A stretch of DNA of 64,000 nt, from assembly GCA_040954595.2 (NCBI GenBank), contig CM082596.2, forward strand, positions 8,990,001 to 9,054,000, written 5' to 3'. How positions within the stretch are numbered: position 1 is the first letter of the stretch; each line of letters begins with the position of its first letter. Positions 35,600 through 46,663 of the stretch are shown one piece after another. Under the pieces are notes generated by a model. It was given only the letters and a program-made list of their open reading frames with translations, was not told where the DNA came from and ran no database searches. A program made the translations under genes and the position numbers. The stretch comes from Balanoglossus misakiensis (lineage: Eukaryota > Hemichordata).

Positions 35600-36530
35600 T
35601 GCCAAGATATGGAAAAGTAGGTCAAAGGTCACTTGAGGTTATGCAAAATTTGGGCAAGAAATTTTGACCCTATACTGGTCCATGTTCAACAAAAACCAAA
35701 CCTATAGCCCTATTGGTTAGCCTGGAATTAGGTATGCACATAATTAATGAGATATGCAGGTGTCACAGGTGACCCCAAATTTTGGCTTTTCAATTTTAGT
35801 CCCAACCCTCCAAACGCCAAGTCTGTACCTGCTCTGGATGCCAAGATATGATAAAGTAGGTCAAAGGTCACCTGAGGTCATGCAAAATTTGGGCAAGAAA
35901 TTTTGACCCTATACTGGTCCAGGTTCAACAAATACAAAACCTATAGCCCTATTGGTTAGCCTGGAATTAGGTATGCACATAATTAATGAGATATGCAGGT
36001 GTCACAGGTGACCCCCAATTTTGGCTTTTCAATTTTAGTCCCAACCCTCCAAACGCCAAGTCTGTACCTGCTCTGGATGCCAAGATATGATAAAGTAGGT
36101 CAAAGGTCACCTGAGGTCATGCAAAATTTGGGCAAGAAATTTTGACCCTATACTGGTCCATGTTCAACAAAAACCAAACCTATAGCCCTATTGGTTAGCC
36201 TGGAATTAGGTATGCACATAATAAATGGGATATGCAGGTGTCACAGGTGACCAATATTTTGGCTTTTCAATTATAGTCCCAACCCTCCAAACGCCAAGTC
36301 TGTACCTGCTCTGGATGCCGGGATATGGGAAAGTAGGTCAAAGGTCACCTGAGGTCACCCAAAATTTGGGCAAGAAATGTTGACCCTATACTGGTCCATG
36401 TCCCACAAGAACGAAACCTCTAGCCCTCTTAGTTAGCCCAGAATTAGGTATGCACATAATTAATGTGTTAAGCAGGTGTTACAGGTGAGCCCAAAATTTT
36501 GCCTTGTATTTTGGCCCCATTGTGCTCACT
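35600..36530. repeat. 239-bp tandem satellite, about four units
   Basis: GGTATGCACATAAT recurs at 35731, 35970, 36209 and 36447 (steps 239, 239, 238). Units share GATGCCAAGATATG, AGGTCAAAGGTCACCTGAGG and GGTGTCACAGGTGACC. A decayed array of the same family lies at 27455-28260. Confidence 0.93.
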
Positions 36531-36925
36531 GACCAATAGACTTCACTGTACAGGACTATTGCACAGACCAGAATTCCACGATAAGACGTGGACATAGCTT
36601 AACCATAGAGGTATAAGTAAAGGTATAAATTTAATAAAAAGACTAACAAATTCATAAAAAATAAAACATCGATGATATTAACTTAACACTTACAGGTCGA
36701 TGTGAGGTTGACATATGGTACATGCATACCAATTTTTAAAGCAATCTGACGAGTAGTTGTTGACTTACAGAGTTTTGATAAATTTCACATTTTTCCAGCT
36801 AATTTGCATATTTTTGGGCCTGGCAACTTCGTTTGGACAAACTCTCATCTACAGCCCAGCCTTCACCTACACACCAAATATTGAGGTGATACGCGCAGCG
36901 GTTTTCAAGTTTTTGATGTGGACGG

Positions 36926-36980
36926 ACATACAGACATACATCCATCCATACATCCATACATCCATACATACATACAGACG
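36926..36980. repeat. (CATA/CATC)n microsatellite
   Basis: ACATACATCCATCCATAC-type repeats. The frame across it (36757-37173) is not a credible gene. Confidence 0.9.
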
Positions 36981-37179
36981 CAACCGATCCCATAAGGTCC
37001 CATGGTATATATGCCTATACCAATGGGACCTAAAAACAGTCCACACACGAAATAGTCCGTTCAGAGTGTATTTTCCTGTTAAGAAATGTTGCATAAACGT
37101 CGACTACAACGATCGAACACTAAAATCTAATAAAAATACAATCATAAAATCAAAGCAGGGAAACTATATATAATTTATG

Positions 37180-39730
37180 ACTTTCTGCATTGTTTTGGTA
37201 ACCGGTGAAGGTACTCTATACATTTGTATTGGAAGTCATAATCGAAAACTTCGTGTGATCTCTTTCCATGACCAAGAAGCCTGTTTTATAAGAGTATCAA
37301 ACCAAACTGTACGCGCCATCCCATATAGATACTCGAGAAGACACTAGAGTGTCTATAGCTGCGTAAGGCGACTTCACTTCGGTTCATTGCGGGTTTTTCA
37401 TCTCAATATCAACAGGTCGGCGATCGGACGTCTATTCCCTTTCAAAGCGGACACCTTTCGGCAATTTCAGAGATCTGGTTATGAAAAAAATTCTGATTGT
37501 TGTTGAAATGCCACCTACCTAATTGACACGTGTAGTGTGTCTTAAAGTTCAAAGCGTTCGCCCCGTACAACTGCTTAATCATGACGTCTGGCCAGGAGGC
37601 GTTATGGAATCGTAAATTTTACCAACAACGAAAATGGCGACATGGATCTTCGTATTGCTTCATGCAACTGCCGTTCTGTCAAGAACCCATCACCCAATGC
37701 ACTTCGTGATCTCTATGAAAGTCATAACATACTAGCATGCTTGTTACGAGAACATTTTTGCTGACAGATGATAACATATTATTCTTACATGATGAGATCG
37801 GGTCCAATAATCATTATCATTCAAGGTAATCTAATTACCAGGTCCAAGGAATAAATCAGAGAAAAAATGACAATTTCAAAAGGATCGCTTAGAACCACTG
37901 CTAAGTACTAGTGCCAGGTGTCCAGAATGGGTAAGTGTTCCCTGCTAGCATGCTACACTCGTCAAGACTGACAAATTCAAGTGAAATTTGGCTTAACTAC
38001 CAAATCAATGTTGCAAGTCACTCGTCATTCGAGTAACAGACGTGTCATATTTGGAAACAACATCACTATGTCTACCATACAACTTCTTAAATGATCGAAC
38101 CATTCCGGTTTTGCAAATTCCTTGTTTCACTGGCTCATTTCACTATACAGGGTGCATTTACATAAATGAAAAAGACAACGCTGACATTGAAACGGTTTTT
38201 CAATCAGGCAAAACGATCGAAGAAGGCCTTCCTGCCGTAGGCACTGAAGTGTCTCCTCGAGTATCTATATTTGCATGACGTACAGTTTGATTTGAATGTC
38301 TTGTAAAATAGAGTTCTTGGTCGTAGAATGAAACCTTTATATTGCTGATAGCAATTTATGACTTCCAAGATTGTTTTTCTTTTCTTGCGTACAATCTTTC
38401 GTTCACTGCTTCAAACCAATCTCAATGATAGGTCGGTGACGCATTTTCCCCTTCAAAGTGGACACGTCTCGGCAATTTCACTTTCAGAGACGACACCTAG
38501 TTACGAAACACTTTTTATTTTTTGAACTGCCATCTTGCCACTTACCATTGACACGTCAGTCAGTGGTCGCCAGGTTCCAAAGACAAGAGTCGCGGATTTA
38601 CTAACTGCTCGTCGCCAGAATCACTCTTTGTCGACGCTGCCATTGTCGAGACAAGGGTCGTTGTGGCTGTTGTGCATGGGCGTGATACACTTGTGTACAT
38701 GTATTACATGTACAAACCAAACACTGATTCAAAACTGTTAACCTTTTAGAAACAAAAGTCCATGCACACTGATTGGAATATTAACGTCAAGGTCAAGGGT
38801 TATTCAAAGGTACCGACTTCCTTTATGAGCCTCTTCAATGTTCAGTTTCAACTCATTAATATTTCGACAAGAGTGAGTGGACTCTCCAGCATATCACAAT
38901 AGACCACATGATAACCATTACAGATTACCATTGTTGTCCAGAATGCAGACTCCCGTGTTTTTTTTTCGCTACGTGTGGAACATAGCGAAAAACAGAGGAG
39001 TCTGGTTTCTAGAGAAGTACCATTGGTACGTACATTGTATATCCACTTATCATTTCAGAACATCCACAAATATCAAGAATTTTGTGATGAATGTGTTTTA
39101 TGCAACATCAAAAAACGTACGTCTCAAAAGTTAGCTCATATTTTGTGAAGGGCAAATGATTTCATTCTGCGCCCCAAAGCAGTTGTGTTCGACGCGATTG
39201 CGCAGCTCCTGTTTTCTGGAACGGTCGTCTTCCATTTATATGCAGGTATCAGCTGTTCCCATTTATAAGTATTCGCCGTTCCCTTCAACCCGCCTTCTCA
39301 TTTTTGCTCAAGGTAACTTAAGATTATTCTCTCTCAAAATTTAGAATAAAAACTCTGACCCCCAGGGTTCTCCCCAGCCTGACTTGAGTGCTGGCTACTC
39401 ATTAAAGCGCGTAGCTCGTCTCACGCGCATGCGCGTAACTTCCCAACAAATTTTCCTTTCGATGCATTCAAATAGTGGACTGCCTTCGCTTGCTTCCATA
39501 TTTCATGCGCACCGTATAAGTAGATTCTGGTTTTGTCCCTCCTTTTCACCCAAGCTAGTGTCTTTTTCTCCAACACAGCTTATGATCGCCGCCATCTTGT
39601 GTGAGCACTGCCTTATGGGATTGACTGTTCACTAAACGTCTGTAACCAGCGGCTACAGTTGGAATATGCGTGAGAGACGAGCTACGCGCTTTAATATTCA
39701 TGTACATCAATATTCATACTATTAAAATTG
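37180..39730. other. Interval without a supported gene
   Basis: Two diverged copies of one segment (around 37410-37540 and 38420-38560; shared TTTCAAAG.GGACAC..CGGCAATTTCA and ATTGACACGT). Short frames such as 38042-38278 show no recognisable domain or splice-site support. Confidence 0.4.
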
Positions 39731-39734
39731 TTTG

Positions 39735-40033
39735 TGTGACGGAACGGTCGGTCACCATGGTGATATAACTTTTGATTGACGGGGCCGTCTGCCTCCACGT
39801 GGTAGACATGCATCTCTTTGATATACTCAGCATTTGTAGGTCGAGCACATTATATTCGAAATAGGTCTCGACATGCGACATTACGTCATGTTCTAGATGA
39901 AAAGGACCCACATTTCGTGTCAGCTATTATTAATTACTACCAGAAATGGCGCGAAATATGCAAATCAAAAGTTGGTAATTAGCCTAGTTTTGAGGGTTTT
40001 CAGTCAGAGTGGACCAAGACTTCGTTAGAGACA
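39735..40033 (+). repeat. 5' LTR, truncated at its 3' side
   Basis: Begins TGTGACGGAACGG. Matches the first 304 bp of the 3' LTR with two substitutions and one 5-bp indel, then breaks off at AGAGACA straight into gag. The rest of U5 and the primer-binding site are missing. Confidence 0.9.
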
Positions 40034-40796
40034 ATGGAGAGATTACTTAAAGCATTTTGAGTCATGTGCAACAATCAACAGGTGGGAGGACAACCAAAAG
40101 GCACAGTTTCTGGCAGCATCACTACGTGGATCAGCCCAGAAAGTTCTAACACGGGTCCCTAACATCACCGCAGTTGAGTATAGCACTTTGGTCAAGTTAT
40201 TAGACCAGCGATATGGGACGTCAGGTCAAGCTGAAAAGTATCTATGGCAATTACGGTGTCGTAAGAAACGAAGAGACGAATCCATACCCGACTTGGGGCA
40301 GGCAATACAGGAACTTACTGAGCTAGCGTATCCCGAACTACCGGCCGAAGCTGTAGATCGACTGGCTCGTCAGTATTTTACTGAAGCCATCCCTGATCCG
40401 GATATTCGGATGGATTTGCACCGAGAGCGGCCTCGAAGCATGGATGAAGCTATACGGACGGCAGTCTCCATCGAAGCCTACATCCAAGCAGAAGCAGAAA
40501 AGTCTGGGCAAAAGCGACGATATACACGCCACATCGGGTTTGAAGATAATGAAAACGACGCTGGGTTGACTGGCATGGAAACACCCCAAGACTTAAGTAC
40601 AATTCCAACCCTCATAGCTGCTATGCAAAAACTACAGCTACAAATGGGTGGAGAACAGAAAAAGCGAGAAGAAAGGAGTAGCCGACATTGCCCTCATAAC
40701 CAATCGTCGGGAAACGACAACAGACTGGGCATGTGGGCCAATTCCCAGTCTACGAACAACCAAGGGTCCAACAACCCATCCGCCATCACCAACTAG
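40029..40796 (+). pseudogene. gag, 5'-truncated
   Basis: Open from 40029 to a stop at 40794 without a fitting ATG; capsid-like segments include WRDYLKHFESC, AQFLAASLRGSAQKVL and LLDQRYGT. The deletion that cut the LTR also removed the gag start. A nucleocapsid zinc knuckle is not readable in this frame; the region to 40969 looks frameshifted. Confidence 0.8.
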
Positions 40797-40969
40797 CACA
40801 ACCCACGAGTGACACAACCACCACCAAGCAATGGTGGCACCAAATACAGCCAGTGAACAGCAAATGTCAGACAGGGGAGACACTTCGTGTTCCTTTCCCA
40901 CCTAACCAACAGCAAGGGAAACCGTAAGGTAAGGTACGGGACAACGCGAACGCCTTCTACCCTGCACGC

Positions 40970-43801
40970 GTGGTCAACCAAGGGCCATTGCCCGCTGGCA
41001 GGACTGTGACGCCGAAGCCTGATAGTAACATAAAATCAGACTTTGACAAAACTGACCCACCACATCAGGTTAATGCCGATTTACTATCAACACACACTGC
41101 AGCTGACGATACAACATTGCAACCAGCGAAATCAGCCTTCTATGTCTCAGCAGTGATTCATGAGAAGCCAGTGGTCTCTTTCATCGACTGTGGTTCGGAA
41201 ATAACCGTAATCTCCGATCGGATCTACAAAGCTATGGCTCCACGCAGCCGCCCTCAGCTACTTCCCATCACGATAGATGCTGTACAGGCGGACGGGGTCA
41301 CACCACTCACTGCCAGAGGAGAAGCCGACTTCGTCATCAGAGTCGGCCCAAATAGTACTACTATAAGAGCGATTGTTGCCGACATTAAGGAGGATGTATT
41401 GCTAGGCAATGATTACATCCTGACAGCCCCGGCCGAAATCCGTACTCACTCATTGACATTAGGGTTCCACGAGGGAAGCGTTCCACTGCTCGACAGAAGA
41501 GGTGGCCACTTGTGCGCTCGGGTAATTGCAACAAGAGACACCGCAGTGCCGGCTGGCCATGAACTGCTCGTCACTTGCAAATTGTCCAGGCCACTTGGTC
41601 CAGCTCGGCTCGGACTGGTGGAACCAACCACACAAAGTAAACTTTCAACTGTGGGGGTCATGGTTGGCAGAGTACTAATTGATGTCCGCCACAAACATGT
41701 GCCAGTCCGCATTATGAATGTTGGCCCGAATGCTCAAACCATTCTGAGGGGAACAGCGATTGCTTTAGCCACCACTGTCGACATAAGCGAACCACCACGA
41801 CATGTCAACAACCTCTGCCCTTCCGAATATCAAGCAACAGATGAACCCGTCAGTGCGGTGCCTACACATCTGCAACCCTTGCTAGACGAGAGTATTGCTT
41901 CTGTTGGCAGAGACCATGTCAAGAAGTTGTCCGATTTTCTTAACCGATGGCAAGGCGTATTTTCCTGCGACAAAAATGATGTTGGTCGCACCAACGTAAC
42001 CCAGCATAGCATCTACACAGGGGATCACCCACCGATCCGACAGCAACCTAGACGCCAGTCGACATGGGCCCGTAATGAAACGGCGAAGCTTGTCGACGAG
42101 ATGTTGGAAAAGGGGGTGATTGAACCAACCGACAGTCCCTGGGCTGCACCAGTGGTTCTTGTGAAAAAGAAAGACAACAGTACCAGGTTCTGTGTGGACT
42201 ACCGCCGGCTGAATGACATAACCAGGAAAGATGCCTATGCCATTCCCCGGATAGAGGACAGCATCAATGCTCTTTCTGGTGCAAGATGGTCCAGCACGTT
42301 AGACTTGACGAGCGGGTACTGGCAGGTTGAACTAGATGATCAAGCAAAAGAAAAGTCAGCCTTCACTACCTGGGGTGGGCTCTTCCAATGGAAGGTCATG
42401 CCTTTTGGCCTGTGCAATGCACCAGCGACATTCCAACGACTTATGGAACGTGTGCTGTCCGGACTTCAGTGGGACATCCTGATTCTCTATTTGGACGACA
42501 TAATTGTGTATTCCTGTACAGTAGACCAGATGCTACAACGATTAGAGACGGTCTTTCATCGCCTACGCAGGGCAGGCCTGAAGCTCAAGCCCAGCAAATG
42601 TCACCTCTTTCAGCACCAAGTTGAATATTTGGGACATACAGTGTCGGAACAAGGCATCGAAACCAGCCCAGACAAGATAAAAGCTGTCAGTGACTGGCCT
42701 CCTCCAACCAACGTGCATGAGGTGCGTGGATTTCTCGGCTTAGCATCCTACTATCGCCGTTTTGTGCCCAACTTCTCCACAGTGTCCAAACCACTGACTC
42801 AGTTGACAGAGAAGGGCAGACATTTCGAGTGGGACAGCGAGTGTGACTTGGCTTTTGAGACCTTGAAACAGAATTTGACTAACGCCCCTATACTAGCCTA
42901 CCCTTTACCCGGAGCACCCATAATACTTGATACAGACGCCAGTTTTTATGGTGTAGGTGCAGTTTTATCACAGATCCAAGATGGTATGGAGCGAGTGATA
43001 TGCTATGCCAGTAGAAGCCTCTCAAAGCCAGAACGGAATTATTGTGTAACACGCAAAGAGTTACTGGCTGTTGTCCACTTTGTCAAACACTTTAAGCCGT
43101 ACCTGTATGGTCAGCACTTCACCCTCAGGACAGACCACAGTTCTTTGAGGTGGCTATTAAACTTCAACGAACCGGAGGGACAGCTCGCTCGGTGGATGCA
43201 AGTGCTCGGTGAATACGACTTCACAATTGATCACCGTCCAGGAAAGAAGCATACGAATGCAGACAGCCTATCCAGACGCCCTTGTCAGCAGTGTGGACTG
43301 AAGCATGGTTCACAGACTGGTACAAGTGGCTACTTGAATAGCTGTGCATCTACCGAAACCCCCAACAGTACATCGACAAGTCGTCAGATGGAAACAACCA
43401 TTGATGCAGGAACCCAGACTTATGCAGACGACATGACTTTACCAAAATCACCCGATGAAACAGCAGATTCCACACAAGCGTCGACACGAGGTAATGCGAT
43501 GGTCACCCGGCAAAGAACAACTGAGCATCTGATCAAAACGGTGACTTTCAAACCGAGCTGGGACTCTGCCTTCCTTAGACAAGAACAACTCAACGATCCT
43601 AACATCCGCCCCGTCTTGACAACACTCGAACAAGACGGTGGTAAACCAGATTGGAAGACAGTGTCATCTTGGTCTCCAGCCACTAAAGCATATTGGAATA
43701 TGTGGGATCAGCTGCGGCTACGCAATGGTGTTTGTATCGTAATTGGGAAGGTACAAGCATCAGTGATAGTCATCTACTGCTCATACTTCCCACCTCACTA
43801 A
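40970..43801 (+). CDS. pol: protease, reverse transcriptase, RNase H (943 aa as read)
   Basis: Aspartic protease near residue 72 with DCG (IDCGSEITVIS) where DTG/DSG is usual. Reverse transcriptase follows: FCVDYRRLNDIT, LDLTSGYWQ, FGLCNAPATFQRLM and catalytic YLDD at residues 507-510, then the LGH and FLGLASYYRRFV segments. RNase H starts near residue 650 (LDTDASFYGVGAVLSQ, RTDHSSLRWLL). The frame breaks near 43730, just before the integrase zinc-binding region, and runs out at 43801. The enzyme set would make and insert element DNA. 'CDS' here means a long intact stretch of a damaged polyprotein. Confidence 0.92.
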   Translation: MVNQGPLPAGRTVTPKPDSNIKSDFDKTDPPHQVNADLLSTHTAADDTTLQPAKSAFYVSAVIHEKPVVSFIDCGSEITVISDRIYKAMAPRSRPQLLPITIDAVQADGVTPLTARGEADFVIRVGPNSTTIRAIVADIKEDVLLGNDYILTAPAEIRTHSLTLGFHEGSVPLLDRRGGHLCARVIATRDTAVPAGHELLVTCKLSRPLGPARLGLVEPTTQSKLSTVGVMVGRVLIDVRHKHVPVRIMNVGPNAQTILRGTAIALATTVDISEPPRHVNNLCPSEYQATDEPVSAVPTHLQPLLDESIASVGRDHVKKLSDFLNRWQGVFSCDKNDVGRTNVTQHSIYTGDHPPIRQQPRRQSTWARNETAKLVDEMLEKGVIEPTDSPWAAPVVLVKKKDNSTRFCVDYRRLNDITRKDAYAIPRIEDSINALSGARWSSTLDLTSGYWQVELDDQAKEKSAFTTWGGLFQWKVMPFGLCNAPATFQRLMERVLSGLQWDILILYLDDIIVYSCTVDQMLQRLETVFHRLRRAGLKLKPSKCHLFQHQVEYLGHTVSEQGIETSPDKIKAVSDWPPPTNVHEVRGFLGLASYYRRFVPNFSTVSKPLTQLTEKGRHFEWDSECDLAFETLKQNLTNAPILAYPLPGAPIILDTDASFYGVGAVLSQIQDGMERVICYASRSLSKPERNYCVTRKELLAVVHFVKHFKPYLYGQHFTLRTDHSSLRWLLNFNEPEGQLARWMQVLGEYDFTIDHRPGKKHTNADSLSRRPCQQCGLKHGSQTGTSGYLNSCASTETPNSTSTSRQMETTIDAGTQTYADDMTLPKSPDETADSTQASTRGNAMVTRQRTTEHLIKTVTFKPSWDSAFLRQEQLNDPNIRPVLTTLEQDGGKPDWKTVSSWSPATKAYWNMWDQLRLRNGVCIVIGKVQASVIVIYCSYFPPH

Positions 43802-43990
43802 AACCGGATGTTTTTGAAGAACTTCACTCTTCGAAAACTGCAGGCCACTTTGGTGTCTTCAAAACCCGTGAGAAAGTCCGCCAGCGATACTACTGGTATG
43901 GACTATCTGCCGACCTCAGATCCATGGTCTGACAGTGCAACACATGGAAAGCCGGTGGTCGCAAAAGGCGTGCGCCGATTCAGCAATATA
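43740..43990 (+). pseudogene. Integrase HHCC zinc-binding region, broken
   Basis: A shifted frame reads LHSSKTAGHFGVFKTREKVR and YYWYGL, the expected H..H part. A TGA at 43930 then interrupts it and the second zinc cysteine position is Trp (CNTW). A further frameshift near 43990 leads into 44006. Confidence 0.8.
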
Positions 43991-44005
43991 TAGTATGGGG
44001 CCCCC

Positions 44006-45364
44006 ATGGTAAGAGTCGCGTTCGACATCGTGGGACCTCTCCCTGTTACGGAACGAAAAAGTCGTTGGATACTAGTAGTGGGAGACTATTTCACTAAATG
44101 GATCGAATGCTACCCCATTCCAAACCAAGAGGCGACAACAGTAGCAGAAAAACTGGTGGACGAGTTCATCTGCAGGTTCGGCATCCCCCGACAACTTCAT
44201 TCTGATCAAGGGCGCAACTTTGAGTCAGCCGTGGTGACCGAGACGTGCAAGCTGCTAGGTATAAACAAGACAAGAACGACCCCATACAACCCAAAGTCCG
44301 ACGGTTACATAGAGCGTTTTAACAAGACACTCGTACAGACAGTATCAGTTTTAGTTGATCCAAGCCAAGAAGACTGGGACCTCGTCATCCCCTACGCTAT
44401 GATGGCGTATAGAAGCTCAACGCAAGAAAGTACGGGTGAGACCCCGAACATGCTCATGTTGGGTCGCGAGTTACAACTGCCACTCGACTTGACACACGAA
44501 CCGTTGCCGGAGCAGGCGGATATAAATACAGACTACGCACTCAAACTTCGGGAAAGACTGCAATGTGCCCAAGAGCGCGCACGAGACAAACTTCAGAAAA
44601 GTGCCATCTCCCAGAAACGTCATTATGAAGTCAATGTGCATGGCGGCCAGTTACAACCCGGCCAATTTGTCTGGTTGAAAGTCCAGGCATTCAAGCGAGG
44701 AAAGTCGAAAAAGATCACACTCCGGCAATGGGACGGTCCTTACCTCATAATCAACAAATTGGGCGAAGTTACGTTTCGCATACAACGCAGCCAATACTCC
44801 AAACCGAAAGTTGTACACTATGACAGGTTGAAACCCTACGAGGGCACCCAAGCGACTGACTGGCGTGAGACAGTCAAAGACAAAAGTGAAGGTGACCAAG
44901 GCCAACTGGAGGCGGTGATTGCACAAAACATGGCCCAGCTGATAGTTACTCGACTTACGATGAAGGCGATCCTGAGGTTGGTGACCTCTCGCCTGCTACA
45001 AAATATGACGATATACATCAAGAAGACGTGCCAAAAACGTCCGTCCCACTGTCATCCCCACAGAGTCAGCGGTATCCAAGACGACAGCGTCAACCGCCAG
45101 AACGACTTGGTGGATACATATACCTGTGAGACGACAGTGACTGCTACTACTGGTGCTAGTACTGTGTGGGACACACTTGTGCTTGCATATACCAGAATGA
45201 ATTTCAATTTGATTAGTTTCCAAAAAGATAAAAAAAGAAAAAAAAAGAAAAAGAAATTATATATACATATCACACTCTTTCGGTGTTTCATTTGTCTGTT
45301 TGCTGTTCAAAGTTTTCAAGTACTTTCTCAAGGCCGGCTCCCATCCCGAAACAAGGTCAACTGA
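44006..45364 (+). CDS. Integrase catalytic core and C-terminal GPY/F module
   Basis: The DDE core is complete: Asp7 (FDIVGPLP), then Asp in HSDQGRNF and Glu in DGYIERF with 35 residues between them. TPYNPKSDG is typical of Ty3/gypsy. The C-terminal module has WDGPYLI followed by HYDRLKPYEG. Downstream residues are low complexity (poly-Lys from an A-rich run at 45225-45255), and the reading frame probably ends functionally before this. Confidence 0.9.
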   Translation: MVRVAFDIVGPLPVTERKSRWILVVGDYFTKWIECYPIPNQEATTVAEKLVDEFICRFGIPRQLHSDQGRNFESAVVTETCKLLGINKTRTTPYNPKSDGYIERFNKTLVQTVSVLVDPSQEDWDLVIPYAMMAYRSSTQESTGETPNMLMLGRELQLPLDLTHEPLPEQADINTDYALKLRERLQCAQERARDKLQKSAISQKRHYEVNVHGGQLQPGQFVWLKVQAFKRGKSKKITLRQWDGPYLIINKLGEVTFRIQRSQYSKPKVVHYDRLKPYEGTQATDWRETVKDKSEGDQGQLEAVIAQNMAQLIVTRLTMKAILRLVTSRLLQNMTIYIKKTCQKRPSHCHPHRVSGIQDDSVNRQNDLVDTYTCETTVTATTGASTVWDTLVLAYTRMNFNLISFQKDKKRKKKKKKLYIHITLFRCFICLFAVQSFQVLSQGRLPSRNKVN

Positions 45365-45577
45365 CGTCAACTTTTCCTGTTGCCACGCGACGAACTTGTG
45401 CCAGGGTAATTAAGCTAGCAGCCACGTGTGTCTAGCTAATTGGCACGAGTCAGAGCCGAATTTTGGTGATCGAAAGGATAAAATGTTGCAGTTTTGGCCG
45501 CGTTTGTCACCCCTGGGTACTCTGTGGTTTTTACCGCAGTGCGTCCACGTCCAGCAGAAGGACAACATCTCTACAGT

Positions 45578-46429
45578 ATGCCTCGCCGAAGAAAAGCTTC
45601 AAGCACCACCACGAAACCGGTGCCGACCTTGCGAGACTACGAAATTGACGAGGAACAGCGGAGGGTGTGCACTGGTTGCCATCGAAAATTCCAGCACACC
45701 TACGAAGTCTATCAACATGTATGCACGGCCGACAACTTAATACGCCAGCGAGGCAAGAAACTAAAGAAAACGGCGGGTGATAAAAAGTCCCCTGTACCGA
45801 CGCTCCGTGAAGACGGGGACACATTGAAGCCGGCGGAGGATGCCATGAAGCAGATGGGCGATGCCGAGGAGCGTCAACGGGCTGGCGACGGAAACAGCAC
45901 TGCAGACGTGGGTACAACGTCTCCTTGCTGTTTAGAAGATGAAATCGGGATGGAGGGGGTCGATCCTTTGGGCGATCTGTATTCGACAGATTGCCCCCTG
46001 TTCACTGGCGGAAAAGTGGACGCCACAGGTGAATCGCACCTGCGGAAGGAATGGAGACTCATTCCACTAGAGGGTCAGCGCCGATACGACCCACGGTTGA
46101 CAGTCCATGGCCGAATTGGTGGGCTTGTGCGGTTCCCGTCAGGGTTTCTTCTGACCCTGTCGGCCGAGGTCGTCGATCGAGTGGTAGAAACCTACTCCAC
46201 TCGTTGGTTCAACGGAGACCAGCCGACGACCGAGGTGGTCACCCAGCGAGTCTACTACATGCGTGGAAACGAGTTCATCAACGGAGAGGTCGTGCCTGAC
46301 CAAGGGAGAACGAGACCATGTCCAGCAAGAGCGAGAGCAGACCCGACTGAAGGCGCCCCAGGAAAACCAGCAGAAGTGAATTCGAAGACTGCCAAAAGAA
46401 AATTAGACTTTGACAGTATAGTTTATTGA
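45578..46429 (+). CDS. Additional ORF between integrase and 3' LTR, unknown function (283 aa)
   Basis: Open and in sense with the element; Met 45578 (MPRRRKASS) is the natural start, though the frame is open from 45494. Residues about 25-50 hold a zinc-finger-like motif C-x2-C-x12-H-x-C (CTGCHRKF..HVC). A charged, low-complexity middle is followed by a more globular part (EWRLIPLEGQRRYDPRL, GGLVRFPSGFLLTL, VYYMRGNEF) and a basic end (KTAKRKLDFD). No signal peptide or transmembrane helix, so it is not an envelope-type protein. It keeps an intact frame while gag and pol are broken. Could be a captured host gene or an accessory regulator. Confidence 0.6.
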   Translation: MPRRRKASSTTTKPVPTLRDYEIDEEQRRVCTGCHRKFQHTYEVYQHVCTADNLIRQRGKKLKKTAGDKKSPVPTLREDGDTLKPAEDAMKQMGDAEERQRAGDGNSTADVGTTSPCCLEDEIGMEGVDPLGDLYSTDCPLFTGGKVDATGESHLRKEWRLIPLEGQRRYDPRLTVHGRIGGLVRFPSGFLLTLSAEVVDRVVETYSTRWFNGDQPTTEVVTQRVYYMRGNEFINGEVVPDQGRTRPCPARARADPTEGAPGKPAEVNSKTAKRKLDFDSIVY

Positions 46430-46663
46430 ACTTCGAACACAGAACAGAAACGATCACGGTGTGAATGTATTTCATGTTGGACTTAGTTTTTGGATATTGC
46501 AAGAAAACGCGACCATTCGTTAGATACGGACTTCTGGCATTTTGTGTGTGAAGTTATTGTAGTTTTGTATTTTCCTGTAACGCTGCATTAAGATTTTTGA
46601 TATTCTGAAATTTTGAAATAGCTTTGACTTTGGATGGAACTTCAAAGTCCTAGTGGGGGGCTA

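Noticed and set aside
36757-37173. 138-codon open frame
   Set aside because: Crosses a CATA/CATC microsatellite and has no recognisable domain.
45578-46429. Envelope gene of the gypsy element
   Set aside because: No signal peptide, transmembrane segment or fusion-type region; the protein looks soluble and zinc-finger-like.
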